A DNA stretch of 64,000 nucleotides from a virus (IMGVR_UViG_3300031595_000166:93263-157262), one strand, 5' to 3'. Positions 47,306-56,762 are shown, numbered from the stretch's first letter. Translations and numbers: made by a program. Notes: generated from the sequence alone by a model not told the origin.

Positions 47306-49555
47306 TCAATTACATTGAGACTTCTTATGATCTTCTTTTTCCTCCGAACGAAAACGAGTAATAGCGTCAGTAATTTCCATCTGATCTTCAATACCGAAAC
47401 TATCAAGCAATGCCTCAATAATTTCCACTGGCAATCCTACCATATCTACCTTCTCTTTATTCGCACGAAGGTTATTACGAAGATCTTCATACGATTTATC
47501 CTTCGTCGTATATAGATACGTCTGCAACAATACTTTCAGCGCTCTTCTAACCTCTTCTTCGGTTAGTTCTTTCAGTTTCTCTTCTTTGCTCTTACCTTCA
47601 CCAACATTACCAGATTGGTTAGAATTCTGACCATTCGGCGCATCCTTATCTTCATTCACAACGGCAGAGTTATTACTCATCTTAGGTGCCTTTGCGAAGT
47701 TAGATATGGCATTAATCAACTCATCATTCAATGAGATACCAAGTCTACTAACAAGTGAATTTACTCCTGCAAGCCCAGTGGATACTTGGAATGAAGTGGC
47801 TTGTGCAATAAGTTCATCTACATCCTTGTCCTTCAAGGAATTGCCTTCATAAAACGGATTGAAGACGCTTAGCAATTCCCTGAATACGTCCTTCACATTA
47901 GTGCCAGATGCAATAGCTTGTGCCTTTGCAAGCTTATAGATGTGTCTAAGTGTTCGGTTCAAGCTGAAGTCGAATACATAACACTCATTCTTGACATCGC
48001 GGTAAGGCGTTTGAATACGGAAAATGAATTGGAAGTATTGCCAAGCAGATTCCATATCACATAGATTGAGAACGGCGCCCCATTGTTGAATGGAAACTCC
48101 GTGCGTCAATTTACCACACGTAAGGGTAATCGTTCCCTTAGCAGATGACTTGGCGATTACAATTTTGGTAATTGCATCACGAACGTTATTAGCAGTTTCA
48201 GGACTTTCACCATCATTATCACCTGCTGCAACAACGACATCGTAATGTTTGAAGACCAGATGTTTGGACAACAATTTCTTCAAGAGTTTGCATTCATCAA
48301 CGCCCGGCAATAGCCATAGCGTATGATGACGGTTATTAGGATCATATCCTTGTTCTGAGTTTTGCCGTGAGAATGGCATAACCCTTCCCGAAGATATCGT
48401 ATCGAGTAATAATTCAACGGCGGTAGCATTCACGAACTTATCTTCGAAGGTGCGGAAGAGTTTAGTGAACGTAAATCCTTCCTTGGGATCGAAGTCTTGT
48501 AGATCTTTATACCCTTCTTCGGCAAGTTTCATAACCTTGATACGAAGAGGGGATAGCCAGTAGTAGTGCCCATACTTACGAGCATTGACCTCACCAATAC
48601 GATTAATCTCACGTTGACGAGCACGCTGCTCATCCAAGTATGACCAAGTGTATTTGGCGCCAGAGAACTTATCACGAAGCAAAAACTTGAATGGCGTTCC
48701 AGACAAGTAGAGCATCTTATACTTGTCAGTAAGTAGCTTCAAGTTTTTACGGAAACGATCCGTATCAATGCCAACGTGGCATTCATCAGCAATGATGAAA
48801 ATCTCCTTGCCAATAAGCGATGCCCACTTCTTAGGATACTTCTCAAAATCGAAGTATTGCGTTGATGAGAAAATGATGGTTGGCTTAGTTAGATCGAGAC
48901 GAAGAGAACCGTCAGGATTAAGATCAGTTTCGTCCTTCATATGTATCACGTTATCATAACCAAGAAAAGAACCTTCGGGTGCGAAGGCAACGTGGTCAAT
49001 ACCTTCTTTCCAAGCATCAATCGTATCAGTTGGTCGGTTAGTTAGAATGAGAACGATAGGTGCATTGAGTGCTTTGGTGAGCAAGTAAGAACAAAACGTT
49101 TTACCAAAACGCATCTTAGCATCCCATAGAAACTCAGACTTGAATGATGCTCGTTGGAAGAACTCGGTTGTCTTAGTTAGACATTCGATTTGTTCTTCAC
49201 GTGGTGCGAAGGTGTTAAGCTTGCCTGCGAATTGCCCATTGATGAACCGTTGAATTGCTTCAATGATGATAGGATATTCCTCAACACGAAGCTCAACGGA
49301 TTCCCTACCAGCAGAATGCTTGGGAAGAAAGACGCACGTATCCCGAAACTTAGCACGAAGGAAGTCGTGAATTGGTGTGTCAGTTTGAGCATACTTGAAT
49401 GTTTTGAGAACCTTTACATCTTGCCCAAGCCAACGCTTTGCTTCATTGAGACGAATGCGAATCTGACCGTCTTGATGAACGAAGCCAACCTTGATTGACA
49501 TCCGTGGATCTTTGATCGTGGTCGGATCTTTGCCGATGACGTAAATGGTATTCAT
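47306..49555 (-). CDS. GIY-YIG-like nuclease fused to SF2 helicase (restriction-type)
   Basis: 749 residues. The N-terminal about 105 residues (IYVIGKD, SIKVGFVHQ, IRIRLNEAKRW, IHDFLRAKF, GRESVEL) fit the T5orf172/GIY-YIG nuclease pattern. Then a superfamily 2 helicase: MRFGKT (148-153, Walker A), IIADECH (DECH 257-260), YLSGTPF, and LTCGKLTHGVSIQQW with QFIFRIQTPYRD as the last motifs. The C-terminal part has a charged linker. It looks like a DNA translocase-nuclease. ATGA-coupled to a membrane protein, with methylase genes upstream. Confidence 0.82.
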   Translation of the reverse strand: MNTIYVIGKDPTTIKDPRMSIKVGFVHQDGQIRIRLNEAKRWLGQDVKVLKTFKYAQTDTPIHDFLRAKFRDTCVFLPKHSAGRESVELRVEEYPIIIEAIQRFINGQFAGKLNTFAPREEQIECLTKTTEFFQRASFKSEFLWDAKMRFGKTFCSYLLTKALNAPIVLILTNRPTDTIDAWKEGIDHVAFAPEGSFLGYDNVIHMKDETDLNPDGSLRLDLTKPTIIFSSTQYFDFEKYPKKWASLIGKEIFIIADECHVGIDTDRFRKNLKLLTDKYKMLYLSGTPFKFLLRDKFSGAKYTWSYLDEQRARQREINRIGEVNARKYGHYYWLSPLRIKVMKLAEEGYKDLQDFDPKEGFTFTKLFRTFEDKFVNATAVELLLDTISSGRVMPFSRQNSEQGYDPNNRHHTLWLLPGVDECKLLKKLLSKHLVFKHYDVVVAAGDNDGESPETANNVRDAITKIVIAKSSAKGTITLTCGKLTHGVSIQQWGAVLNLCDMESAWQYFQFIFRIQTPYRDVKNECYVFDFSLNRTLRHIYKLAKAQAIASGTNVKDVFRELLSVFNPFYEGNSLKDKDVDELIAQATSFQVSTGLAGVNSLVSRLGISLNDELINAISNFAKAPKMSNNSAVVNEDKDAPNGQNSNQSGNVGEGKSKEEKLKELTEEEVRRALKVLLQTYLYTTKDKSYEDLRNNLRANKEKVDMVGLPVEIIEALLDSFGIEDQMEITDAITRFRSEEKEDHKKSQCN

Positions 49556-50610
49556 TTGGAAGCTTCACTTTCTTTTCGAAGTCTAATTGATTCTTTCAGC
49601 TTGTTCATTTCGTCGGATAGGTATCGCCTTGCTTCAAGCAAACAATGAGAAACGTAGTGTTTTTGAACTATACTAATAGCCTTTTCACGAGCCTCACTAT
49701 TACCAACTATACCACCGCGCAATGCATTATCCATGTCTTTTCTAAGTCTAATAATTTCTGATTGATATCTAGAGATATCATCAGTAGGTATATTTATAAA
49801 CGAAAGACCTAACGTATCAATAAAATCCAAAACCACTTGATAGTATAGATATTCTCTAACGAATCTATACACCATATTTACCACATTTCTGTAATCTTGT
49901 TCTTGGTTATTGTTATTGACTTTCAGTCCGCTTCTCATGAGTTCACTAATACAACATAAATCAAGTCCTAACTTATTTATGGCATCATCCACTATCTTTC
50001 TAAGATCACCATTGATGAAAAATATGGCTATATTCTTCATGTCGTGGTAGAAAGAGTTTCTATACGCCCCATCATTTGGGGGATCTGTTCTAATTGAATC
50101 GAGTATTATGTATAGAGCTTGTTGTGTGGATAGTTTTCGCTCATCTGGGAACTTATCCTCCCTTAACGAGTTTAAGTAGTTCACTGTATCTAAATTAATA
50201 GCGAATGATATCAATTCATTGCTGTCATTTCCACATAACCTTACCGCGTAATCACAAAACCCATACAACAACTGTTTTGTATCAGTAAACAATAAACTGC
50301 ATGGAACATGCAGTAATGACCCTATACCTGTTTCACCAAACAACTTAGCATATAAATTCTCGGTGGCAGCCTCTTCTCGTTTTTTCTTATCATTTTCTAC
50401 TCTGGCTTTTTGATCATCCATACCGCGTTGGTGCGAGTGATTATCTATCCACCACATACCTGCAAGCGTAATGAATGATGGAAAACAAACAACCACCATT
50501 TCTTTGCAGACCGCAATTAGACTAATTGGAACTGAACACCAGTTCAGTACTAGAATAATCCATCCTATTGAAAATAGGAATATAATTCCCATTGACATCC
50601 TAGTTATCAT
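49552..50610 (-). CDS. Two-span membrane protein of the restriction-like operon
   Basis: 352 residues: two N-terminal spans (MGIIFLFSIGWIILVLNWC, VVVCFPSFITLAGMWW), then a long helical cytosolic part. No enzyme motif seen. Because it lies between a methylase-type gene and the nuclease/helicase and is coupled to the latter, it may be a membrane effector or anchor. Confidence 0.75.
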   Translation of the reverse strand: MITRMSMGIIFLFSIGWIILVLNWCSVPISLIAVCKEMVVVCFPSFITLAGMWWIDNHSHQRGMDDQKARVENDKKKREEAATENLYAKLFGETGIGSLLHVPCSLLFTDTKQLLYGFCDYAVRLCGNDSNELISFAINLDTVNYLNSLREDKFPDERKLSTQQALYIILDSIRTDPPNDGAYRNSFYHDMKNIAIFFINGDLRKIVDDAINKLGLDLCCISELMRSGLKVNNNNQEQDYRNVVNMVYRFVREYLYYQVVLDFIDTLGLSFINIPTDDISRYQSEIIRLRKDMDNALRGGIVGNSEAREKAISIVQKHYVSHCLLEARRYLSDEMNKLKESIRLRKESEASK

Positions 50611-50621
50611 TATTGCTGATC

Positions 50622-52208
50622 CTATATTGCGTTGGCTAGTTTATCGAAGTCTTGCGAATCAAGATCAACGACTTCTGCCTTTGATTTTTGTGTGCGTTGT
50701 TTCTTTTCTGCTTTGACTTTAGGGACGTTGGCAGGCTTAGGCGCGCGAAACATTGGGAAGTCCTTGACGAAGTTTTCACAATACTCAGCTTCATCTTTTG
50801 AAAGACCCCACCAAGCATAAACATCGGAATCATTCCAAGAACGAGTAGAATCAGGAACTGGAACCCAACTGAATACTCGTTTTGGCATATGGTGCGTTCC
50901 TTTACGAACCGATATCATCGCTTGAACTGGCTTAGTGTTTAAATAGCTTGCGAAATTTTTCGCTTCCGCTTTTGATCCAAAATGACTAATGACCATATAC
51001 GATTGTGTAATTATAGCATTAGGCTCAACAATGAATACATCGCCAGTACCATCTTTACCTTTTCCGCTTGCATTGGCAATGCACACTTTCCATCTTGGAA
51101 TACTATCAACGTTTTTAGACACAAGCTTCTTTGCTATGTGATTGATTACATCACCTTTTCCATTTCCCCCGCTACAATGGCAAGCATAGGATTCATCCTT
51201 ATCATTAGTCCATTCACTATGGTTAGTCATAATTCCATATGGAGTCTGACCAAACATAACCTGATCGATCGTAAATTTTGACTTAGTCAATGTTTTAGTC
51301 TTGATACTAATAGCAACAGTATCCGTTATGATCGGATCTTTGGGTACCAACTCATAGTTGGTACTAGTGGTGATTACCACTTTCGGATCCTTCTTAGACT
51401 TATTACTAGTGGTAATCACCACTTTAGGATCATTCTTAGAATGATCATACAAAAAGAACATTGCCCCACCCTTCAATAGGATATCAGGAAACCATTCTTT
51501 GGCATCTTCAACGGTCGTCATACTAACGACCTTATTACACGATGTCATATCATCAAGAAACTTCTCAGTCCCTTTACCATCACCGCTCATCCACTTCGAC
51601 GGAATAACCATACTTAGATACTTAGGCTTGCATTCAATAGCCTTCTCAACGAAGGCTGGATACAATGCCGATGACGAAGTTTTACCATCCGCAACCGTCA
51701 ATTGGTAAGGTGGATTACCAACGATACAATCAAACTTCACGAACTTCTTTTTGCTACCATTAGCCATAACTACCTCTATATCACCATTAGTGAAAACTTC
51801 AACTCTTTTATCATCAATGAAGTCAGCCACATATACCTCACTTGGTCGTGTCTCCCAAGTATTCATATCATCCCACGCCATAGCAAGAAAATGACGCTTA
51901 ACCAACTTCTCCGTCCTTGCAGAACAGAACGAAGTAATCATATGCTTCATAATCCATTCACGCCTAACACCCTTATCAGTAAGGTCAGGATCGTGTGCCA
52001 ACCCATTCATCAGTCGACAAAAGATCGCATACTCAAACACACCGTTCTTGCTAACTGGCACAAGCCAACGCAGGTTCCTATTGCTCCATACACCAATAGG
52101 AAACTCACTCAATACACGCTCAACCAAACTCGTTGGCGTGAATACAACAACGTCATCATTCTTCTTTTGAATGGGCGGGGGAAGTTCATCGATTAGTTGG
52201 AAACTCAT
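50622..52208 (-). CDS. N6-adenine methylase-like protein with NPPY but degenerate SAM motif
   Basis: 528 residues from MSFQLIDELPPPIQKKNDDV; of three nearby ATGs this one is best spaced from AAGGAA. VVFTPTSLVERVLSEFP and FDCIVGNPPYQ (NPPY 165-168) place it with Eco57I/type I-like amino-methyltransferases. Where motif I (DPxxGxG) should lie it reads LVPVSKNGVFEY, lacking the glycine pair, so SAM binding alone is doubtful. An in-frame near-duplicate DPKVVITTS occurs twice around residue 290. The C-terminal part, rich in basic residues, may recognise DNA. Confidence 0.8.
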   Translation of the reverse strand: MSFQLIDELPPPIQKKNDDVVVFTPTSLVERVLSEFPIGVWSNRNLRWLVPVSKNGVFEYAIFCRLMNGLAHDPDLTDKGVRREWIMKHMITSFCSARTEKLVKRHFLAMAWDDMNTWETRPSEVYVADFIDDKRVEVFTNGDIEVVMANGSKKKFVKFDCIVGNPPYQLTVADGKTSSSALYPAFVEKAIECKPKYLSMVIPSKWMSGDGKGTEKFLDDMTSCNKVVSMTTVEDAKEWFPDILLKGGAMFFLYDHSKNDPKVVITTSNKSKKDPKVVITTSTNYELVPKDPIITDTVAISIKTKTLTKSKFTIDQVMFGQTPYGIMTNHSEWTNDKDESYACHCSGGNGKGDVINHIAKKLVSKNVDSIPRWKVCIANASGKGKDGTGDVFIVEPNAIITQSYMVISHFGSKAEAKNFASYLNTKPVQAMISVRKGTHHMPKRVFSWVPVPDSTRSWNDSDVYAWWGLSKDEAEYCENFVKDFPMFRAPKPANVPKVKAEKKQRTQKSKAEVVDLDSQDFDKLANAI

Positions 52209-52219
52209 TGTCATATTCC

Positions 52220-52588
52220 TTAGTTCATAAACCAATTCTGAATTCTTCGCCACACACTAAGTGGCTTAGCATACGGAGGATCTACCATAATGAGATCAAC
52301 CTTTGGTGGTGATGCCACGCCCATTCGAGCATTGGTCAATCGAAACTTCGCAGATTTACCTCCACCAATCACGTTGAATATAACTAAGCCTTTCGCATTC
52401 TTTTTTGAAACACTTTGATTATCGGAATAACGATTCATATCAGTACGCAATGTAGCCTCTGGCGTGTAGGCAGTAGAACTAATACTAACCAATTTTTGCT
52501 TCTTTATTTCAGCCCATATATCATTAGCCGTCATTGGAACATTACCATTTTGTCTCAACACAATCTCTGCTGCTTTCACTTTTGTCAT
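52220..52588 (-). CDS. HARE-HTH protein with a methylase DPPY fragment
   Basis: 122 residues from MTKVKAAEIVLRQNGN, backed by AAGGAGA. Residues 1-85 (VPMTANDIWAEIKKQKLV, TPEATLRTDMNRYS, FNVIGGGKSAKFRL) form a HARE-HTH winged helix, known from restriction enzymes and chromatin proteins. The last 30 residues contain VDLIMVDPPYAKPLSVW, a methylase motif IV (DPPY) without a SAM-binding half. Confidence 0.82.
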   Translation of the reverse strand: MTKVKAAEIVLRQNGNVPMTANDIWAEIKKQKLVSISSTAYTPEATLRTDMNRYSDNQSVSKKNAKGLVIFNVIGGGKSAKFRLTNARMGVASPPKVDLIMVDPPYAKPLSVWRRIQNWFMN

Positions 52589-52732
52589 TGTAATTCTCCT
52601 TGTAAGTGGCAAACGTGATTGCTTGCCGATGACACCAACATAGGGCTCGGATTCACCGAGCGCAAGGACTGAACGTTGGTCAAGTAGTGCCACCTAACTA
52701 CTTGATATCCCGTCAATTCAACGCACATTTAC

Positions 52733-53314
52733 CTACACTGGCTTACGAAACACACTCAGTTCTTTGTCTACACGAATCTTGCCAGGATTATTCCCCTTAT
52801 ACTCTTTACCATCAAACACTCTAACAACCATCTTCCTAACGGCTTTACTCATTGCTACTACGTGTTCGGTTGGCAACTGATCAAACGATTGAATCTCGTT
52901 CAAGTTTTCCTTCAACGTATCTTCGGTATGACGAATATTCGTTTCCACTATACATACACAATCAACTACGATATCAATCGCTTGTTTTTTGGTAAGTCTT
53001 TTTCGACTGCAAAGATATGGAAAGACAATGTCATTGTATATTCGCTTATGACATTCGATTACATTGTCTGGCATAATATCAAAACCGAATGTCGTATTCA
53101 ATGCTTGTTCGAGCGAATGTCTCTTCTTCAATTTACGACGAAGAATCGCAATGACGAAGTTTCCATTTCCACAAGTTGGTTCTAACCATACGCGATCAGA
53201 TTTCCACGCATCCTTAGGGAATTGATTCAACATTGCTTCAACTAATTCAGGAGGCGTGAATACTTCACCAACATCTCTTACACGATCTTTTGATTTGATT
53301 AATGATTGCGACAT
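52733..53314 (-). CDS. SAM-binding half of an adenine methylase
   Basis: 193 residues from MSQSLIKSKDRVRDVGEVFT. FTPPELVEAMLNQFP and VWLEPTCGNGNFVIAIL (motif I, residues 44-58) with FGFDIMPDNVIECHKRI are the SAM-binding half of an N6-adenine methylase, but there is no NPPY/DPPY. It is complementary to the two downstream genes, which have that motif. First gene of the restriction-like operon. Confidence 0.82.
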   Translation of the reverse strand: MSQSLIKSKDRVRDVGEVFTPPELVEAMLNQFPKDAWKSDRVWLEPTCGNGNFVIAILRRKLKKRHSLEQALNTTFGFDIMPDNVIECHKRIYNDIVFPYLCSRKRLTKKQAIDIVVDCVCIVETNIRHTEDTLKENLNEIQSFDQLPTEHVVAMSKAVRKMVVRVFDGKEYKGNNPGKIRVDKELSVFRKPV

Positions 53315-53553
53315 ATGATCTCTCTTATTGGTATATATCACGTAATGTGTATTCTTGTGTAATTAATGATACTTTTACAGCATACTATATGGACAGGTAT
53401 GTTCAGTAGAACAATCTGCTTCATAACGAGGCTTTATCTAATAAGGGTATGGGCATCGTATTTTACGATCAGTTTTCAGTTCTGGTCATAAACGGATACT
53501 TCTGCCACTAAGTATATAAGGGATAGGATTTACCAATCCTACCAAAATAAGAC

Positions 53554-53697
53554 ATGAAACAACATAAGCTATACTATTGGCTAATGGTGTTGATGGTCAT
53601 ATTATCATCCTTGCAGCTTACGCAAGATATGAAAAATGATCCAACTGCATTAGCCGATCTATGGGATATGTCTTGTGAATTGAACAAACGATCTTAA
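53554..53697 (+). CDS. 47-residue small secreted or membrane protein
   Basis: MKQHKLYYWLMVLMVILSSL with a Lys-rich start and hydrophobic core is a signal peptide or anchor; then QLTQDMKNDPTALADLWDMS. Plus strand, divergent from the methylase operon. No strong ribosome site. The rest of the 53315-53918 interval holds only AT-rich sequence and a weak CCTAC/GTAGG hairpin at about 53732; nothing else recognised. Confidence 0.45.
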   Translation: MKQHKLYYWLMVLMVILSSLQLTQDMKNDPTALADLWDMSCELNKRS

Positions 53698-53918
53698 TCG
53701 TTTCGTAAAAAACACAATCCATTTTATCCATCCTACTTCAGTGTAGGGGGATCGTGTATCTAAAATCTGATATGACTATAAGTGTATGATATCATTCACT
53801 AATTACCCATCGCCATCTTCTCCGAACACACCCTACCCACCCATCTCGGAATCTTCCTACCATTGATCACACACCAATAACGAACCATCAACAGCAGTCC
53901 CCAAAATACATTACCTTA

Positions 53919-54140
53919 TTACCCAATCCAGTATGCCTTAGCCAACTCAACCTTACCTTCATCAGTCAGTCGTATCTTATCAACACCAGCGCAAACCTCA
54001 ATCAAGTCTCGTCGCTTCAATGCAACAGCAGTTCGAACTGGAATATCATCAAACGGGCAGCCAGAATTATTACCAGGGAAGGCAATCTCCCACGAGTAGA
54101 TATCATACAATACTTCGTACATCTTCGTTGAGATTTTCAT
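53919..54140 (-). CDS. Small winged-helix-like protein
   Basis: 73 residues: MKISTKMYEVLYDIYSWEIA, DIPVRTAVALKRRDLIEV, DKIRLTDEGKVELAKAYW. The pattern of a recognition helix followed by a hairpin (RLTDEGK) resembles a wHTH. ATGA-coupled to the SprT-like gene. Confidence 0.7.
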   Translation of the reverse strand: MKISTKMYEVLYDIYSWEIAFPGNNSGCPFDDIPVRTAVALKRRDLIEVCAGVDKIRLTDEGKVELAKAYWIG

Positions 54141-54610
54141 CGCTTCACCTTCTCTCTGAGAAACCTATTCACAGTCTCTTCTCCATCAACCAAACACCCA
54201 TTATAGTCAATCGTCTTCTTATTCCCTATTGTAATAGGATCAAGCGTTCCGCCAATATCCAACACACACTTTGCCCACGCTGGCGTATGCACACCAAAAT
54301 CAACAATCAGGTGCCCAGCCTCGTGCAACATCAACTTCTCATTGCCAACACTCTCATAGCAAACCATACAGATATGTCTTTCACCGTTTGCCATCAACAT
54401 AGCGTGTGCAATACTATCACCCGCTTTCATTCCATATATGCTTCGTGCTTTTGGTTCAAAAACAAAACCTCCACAACCACATCCATTGATTGTTAGATGA
54501 GTAAGTTGCTTGATTGGCTTCAAACATTCGGGGAATTGATTCCTATCCGTGAATGTTCTCTTCGCTCTTTTATGAGCGATATTATGAAGTGTTCGGAATA
54601 TGTAGTTCAT
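54137..54610 (-). CDS. SprT-like zinc metallopeptidase, second copy
   Basis: 157 residues from MNYIFRTLHNIAHKRAKRTF; start set by ATGA at 54607-54610. KLMLHEAGHLIVDFGVHTPAW holds HEAGH (H96, E97, H100) and H108. An extra CGCGG and CMVC pair (residues 44-47, 81-84) suggests a structural metal site absent in the 6229 copy. The two share little outside the active site, so they are not recent duplicates. Confidence 0.82.
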   Translation of the reverse strand: MNYIFRTLHNIAHKRAKRTFTDRNQFPECLKPIKQLTHLTINGCGCGGFVFEPKARSIYGMKAGDSIAHAMLMANGERHICMVCYESVGNEKLMLHEAGHLIVDFGVHTPAWAKCVLDIGGTLDPITIGNKKTIDYNGCLVDGEETVNRFLREKVKR

Positions 54611-54981
54611 CCTACACCCCAACCAACAATCCCAAGACTCTCTTGCGGGCGCTCAATATCAACATACTTCTCCCCATCCCAACCATACCAGTATTGCTCG
54701 TCAAAATATGCACACATAACGCCGTCAAGCAACGGCTCAATAACAACCAAGCCATTCGTTCCGCCTTCGCACACGTCCCCTTCGTTTCTTTCAACAATCA
54801 TCACGGCACGATCAAAAGATGATGCCACTGCAACACATCTTGAATTGCTTCGATCTATGGTCGTAATAGCATACAATCGCTTCTGACCAACGTATTCAGC
54901 AGGCATATCTTTCTGCACGTGGCATCCAGTTTTCAATGCTACAACATTAGTAAGTGCATTCTGATATTGTTCTTTGTTCAT
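54607..54981 (-). CDS. Unknown protein, 124 residues
   Basis: MNKEQYQNALTNVVALKTGC, a beta-rich middle (YAITTIDRSNSRCVAVASSF), and a Trp/Tyr-rich end (YFDEQYWYGWDGEKYVDIER). No family recognised. Coupled to the SprT-like gene. Confidence 0.72.
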   Translation of the reverse strand: MNKEQYQNALTNVVALKTGCHVQKDMPAEYVGQKRLYAITTIDRSNSRCVAVASSFDRAVMIVERNEGDVCEGGTNGLVVIEPLLDGVMCAYFDEQYWYGWDGEKYVDIERPQESLGIVGWGVG

Positions 54982-54984
54982 AGC

Positions 54985-55074
54985 TCAATCCCCACCCCTG
55001 AAAAACCATCCCATAGTAATAGAAAACCCTAACACTACCAAAACCACAAACACTGTACTAATAATTAGAGACAT
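54985..55074 (-). CDS. 29-residue single-span membrane peptide
   Basis: MSLIISTVFVVLVVLGFSIT then MGWFFRGGD. The second of two ATGs is taken because it is properly spaced from AAGGAGA. Confidence 0.5.
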   Translation of the reverse strand: MSLIISTVFVVLVVLGFSITMGWFFRGGD

Positions 55075-55099
55075 AGTCATTCTCCTTATCCTACTCCAT

Positions 55100-55360
55100 T
55101 TATAGTTCAATCACACCGTTCTTCAATGCATTATAGCAACGCAATGCAAGTTGACCAGTAGTATTCGTGGTATATACATCAGTATAATACTCGCTGTCAT
55201 CGTCATCCTCACAAGGAATAACAACTTCACTTTCAGTAATCAAACCGCGCCGAACCAGATCATCTGCTGTATCCCATTCATAATCTTCTAACGGTCCGGT
55301 TAGTTCCGTTCCAATGCAACGAGATAGAATGCTTGCTTCATTATCTGATATGACCTTCAT
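55100..55360 (-). CDS. Small winged-helix-like protein, acidic
   Basis: 86 residues: SILSRCIGTELTGPLEDYEW, DTADDLVRRGLITESEVV, an acidic loop CEDDDDSEYYTD, and TNTTGQLALRCYNALKNGV. The plan LxRRGLI...TxxG matches the protein at 53919 and small wHTH domains. No certain function. Confidence 0.7.
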   Translation of the reverse strand: MKVISDNEASILSRCIGTELTGPLEDYEWDTADDLVRRGLITESEVVIPCEDDDDSEYYTDVYTTNTTGQLALRCYNALKNGVIEL

Positions 55361-55425
55361 TGTATTGCTCCTATTATGTTCTCAGGCAAACCCACCAATG
55401 ACGATAGGCTTGCCCAATCCTATAA

Positions 55426-55728
55426 TTAGAGAATTGGATCCGTGCCCGGAATAAAATCATACTCGTCGTCAGCATTACTACGAGCATCCTGCTTATCTGC
55501 CACTCGATTGGGCTGATAGTTATCACGCGTCCGACTTCCATTGCCAGCAGGCTTGAAGTAGATCTTTGCCGTCCGCTCACCTTCGCACGGAATATTTGCG
55601 ATTACTGCAATGCGCATAAAACCAAGGGTAAGTATTCCGCACATAATTTCCCTGTCCGGATTATTCTTACACTCTTTAATCTCGCACTCCACGATTATCT
55701 GATCACTATTATTCTTCGACATCACCAT
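55426..55728 (-). CDS. Unknown protein, about 100 residues
   Basis: The start is ambiguous among GTG 55737, ATG 55728 and ATG 55722. SKNNSDQIIVECEIKECKNN, a beta domain (MCGILTLGFMRIAVIANIPC, AKIYFKPAG) and a disordered charged end. No family recognised. Confidence 0.7.
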   Translation of the reverse strand: MVMSKNNSDQIIVECEIKECKNNPDREIMCGILTLGFMRIAVIANIPCEGERTAKIYFKPAGNGSRTRDNYQPNRVADKQDARSNADDEYDFIPGTDPIL

Positions 55729-55821
55729 AGTATTCACTTACCTTTTACCTATATGATATACAACCCAACAAGACGAAACCATTTTCGTCCGTTTCAGATC
55801 TCATCACAAGAAACTTACGAA

Positions 55822-56010
55822 TTACTTTCTCCAACTTCCATAAAACGCATACACCAATATACCAACAAGACCACATAAAACACTAATGCTTAGCCACGAT
55901 GGTGCCGCATATACCTCATAAATGAACCAGCAGAACCCAAACACAAGCACCAATGCACTTACAACCAACGTTATACGTGCTCCTCGATCAATAACTCTAT
56001 CCCAATTCAT
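55822..56010 (-). CDS. Two-span membrane protein, 62 residues
   Basis: ITLVVSALVLVFGFCWFIY and LSISVLCGLVGILVYAFYG are the spans. TAATG overlap with the zinc protein upstream. No family recognised. Confidence 0.7.
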   Translation of the reverse strand: MNWDRVIDRGARITLVVSALVLVFGFCWFIYEVYAAPSWLSISVLCGLVGILVYAFYGSWRK

Positions 56011-56249
56011 TATAGTCTCCCAGCGAACTTCTTATTCTCATTCGCATTCTTGATTAGACGATCCCTATCTGCCTTTGTGTATTGGAAGCCGGGGTAATTT
56101 TCAATACGGCTGTTCATACACATACCACACTTGACGCAGAAGCACAATCCGTTATGTGTCATATGGTAGTCGAACTCATTGTTAGTATTCTTATGACTAC
56201 AAGTTGCTCGTTCAAGTTTCTTGTCAGTGAATGCCTTTACATTATTCAT
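56010..56249 (-). CDS. Zinc-binding protein, 79 residues
   Basis: ATCSHKNTNN, MTHNGLCFCVKCGMCMNSRI: Cys/His residues in C-x-H, C-x-C-x-x-C order, likely one zinc site. The end is charged and helical. TAATG-coupled on both sides. Confidence 0.72.
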   Translation of the reverse strand: MNNVKAFTDKKLERATCSHKNTNNEFDYHMTHNGLCFCVKCGMCMNSRIENYPGFQYTKADRDRLIKNANENKKFAGRL

Positions 56250-56593
56250 TAAGCTCTCCCAACTTCTTTGGTTGTAAGTCCTTTGAACTGAATGAACTCA
56301 ATGAATTCCGCAGCAGTTGCAGGCTCACAGATATTCACGAGTTGTTCTCCATACATTTTCCTGCCAAGAGCAGATTGGCTTGTGAGTTTTCCAGCAGCAT
56401 CGTAATGCTCCAAGAACTCCACAACAACACCAAGCGGTTGCATATCAGTCCAGATTGTTTCGTGTTCCGGTGAAGCCGAAACCATAGAGCATTTGATCAC
56501 ATAACCTTCGGGCGTTGTGTATGTGCTCCAACCTCCAATGAGTGCCATTTCATTCGACCACCAGCCGTATAGGGGACTAATTTTGTTAGACAT
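56249..56593 (-). CDS. Unknown protein, 114 residues
   Basis: MSNKISPLYGWWSNEMALIG, aromatic-rich beta start, then PATAAEFIEFIQFKGLTTKE. Soluble; no family recognised. AAGGATAA lies before the ATG. Confidence 0.7.
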   Translation of the reverse strand: MSNKISPLYGWWSNEMALIGGWSTYTTPEGYVIKCSMVSASPEHETIWTDMQPLGVVVEFLEHYDAAGKLTSQSALGRKMYGEQLVNICEPATAAEFIEFIQFKGLTTKEVGRA

Positions 56594-56597
56594 TGTC

Positions 56598-56762
56598 TTA
56601 TCCTTTCAATGATATTACAGCCAAAACAATGGTTGCGATTGCGATGATTGCGACGTTTTTGTATGGTGATGTTTTTGAGATTGTGTTATCAAGTTCTTCT
56701 TGTGCTGGCATCACTACCATTGCTGATAGCATACCCATTCCTAATATGATGTATGTTTCCAT
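56598..56762 (-). CDS. Two-span membrane protein, 54 residues
   Basis: From METYIILGMGMLSAMVVMPA; a polar loop and NVAIIAIATIVLAVISLKG. The start is chosen after AAAAGG; the longer frame runs into the terminator. Promoter at 56784-56813. Confidence 0.62.
   Translation of the reverse strand: METYIILGMGMLSAMVVMPAQEELDNTISKTSPYKNVAIIAIATIVLAVISLKG

Noticed and set aside
53315-53918. Replication origin in the largest gene-poor interval
   Set aside because: No repeated iterons, DnaA-like boxes or strand switch beyond one tiny plus-strand ORF could be made out by eye; a GC-skew plot of the whole genome would be needed.
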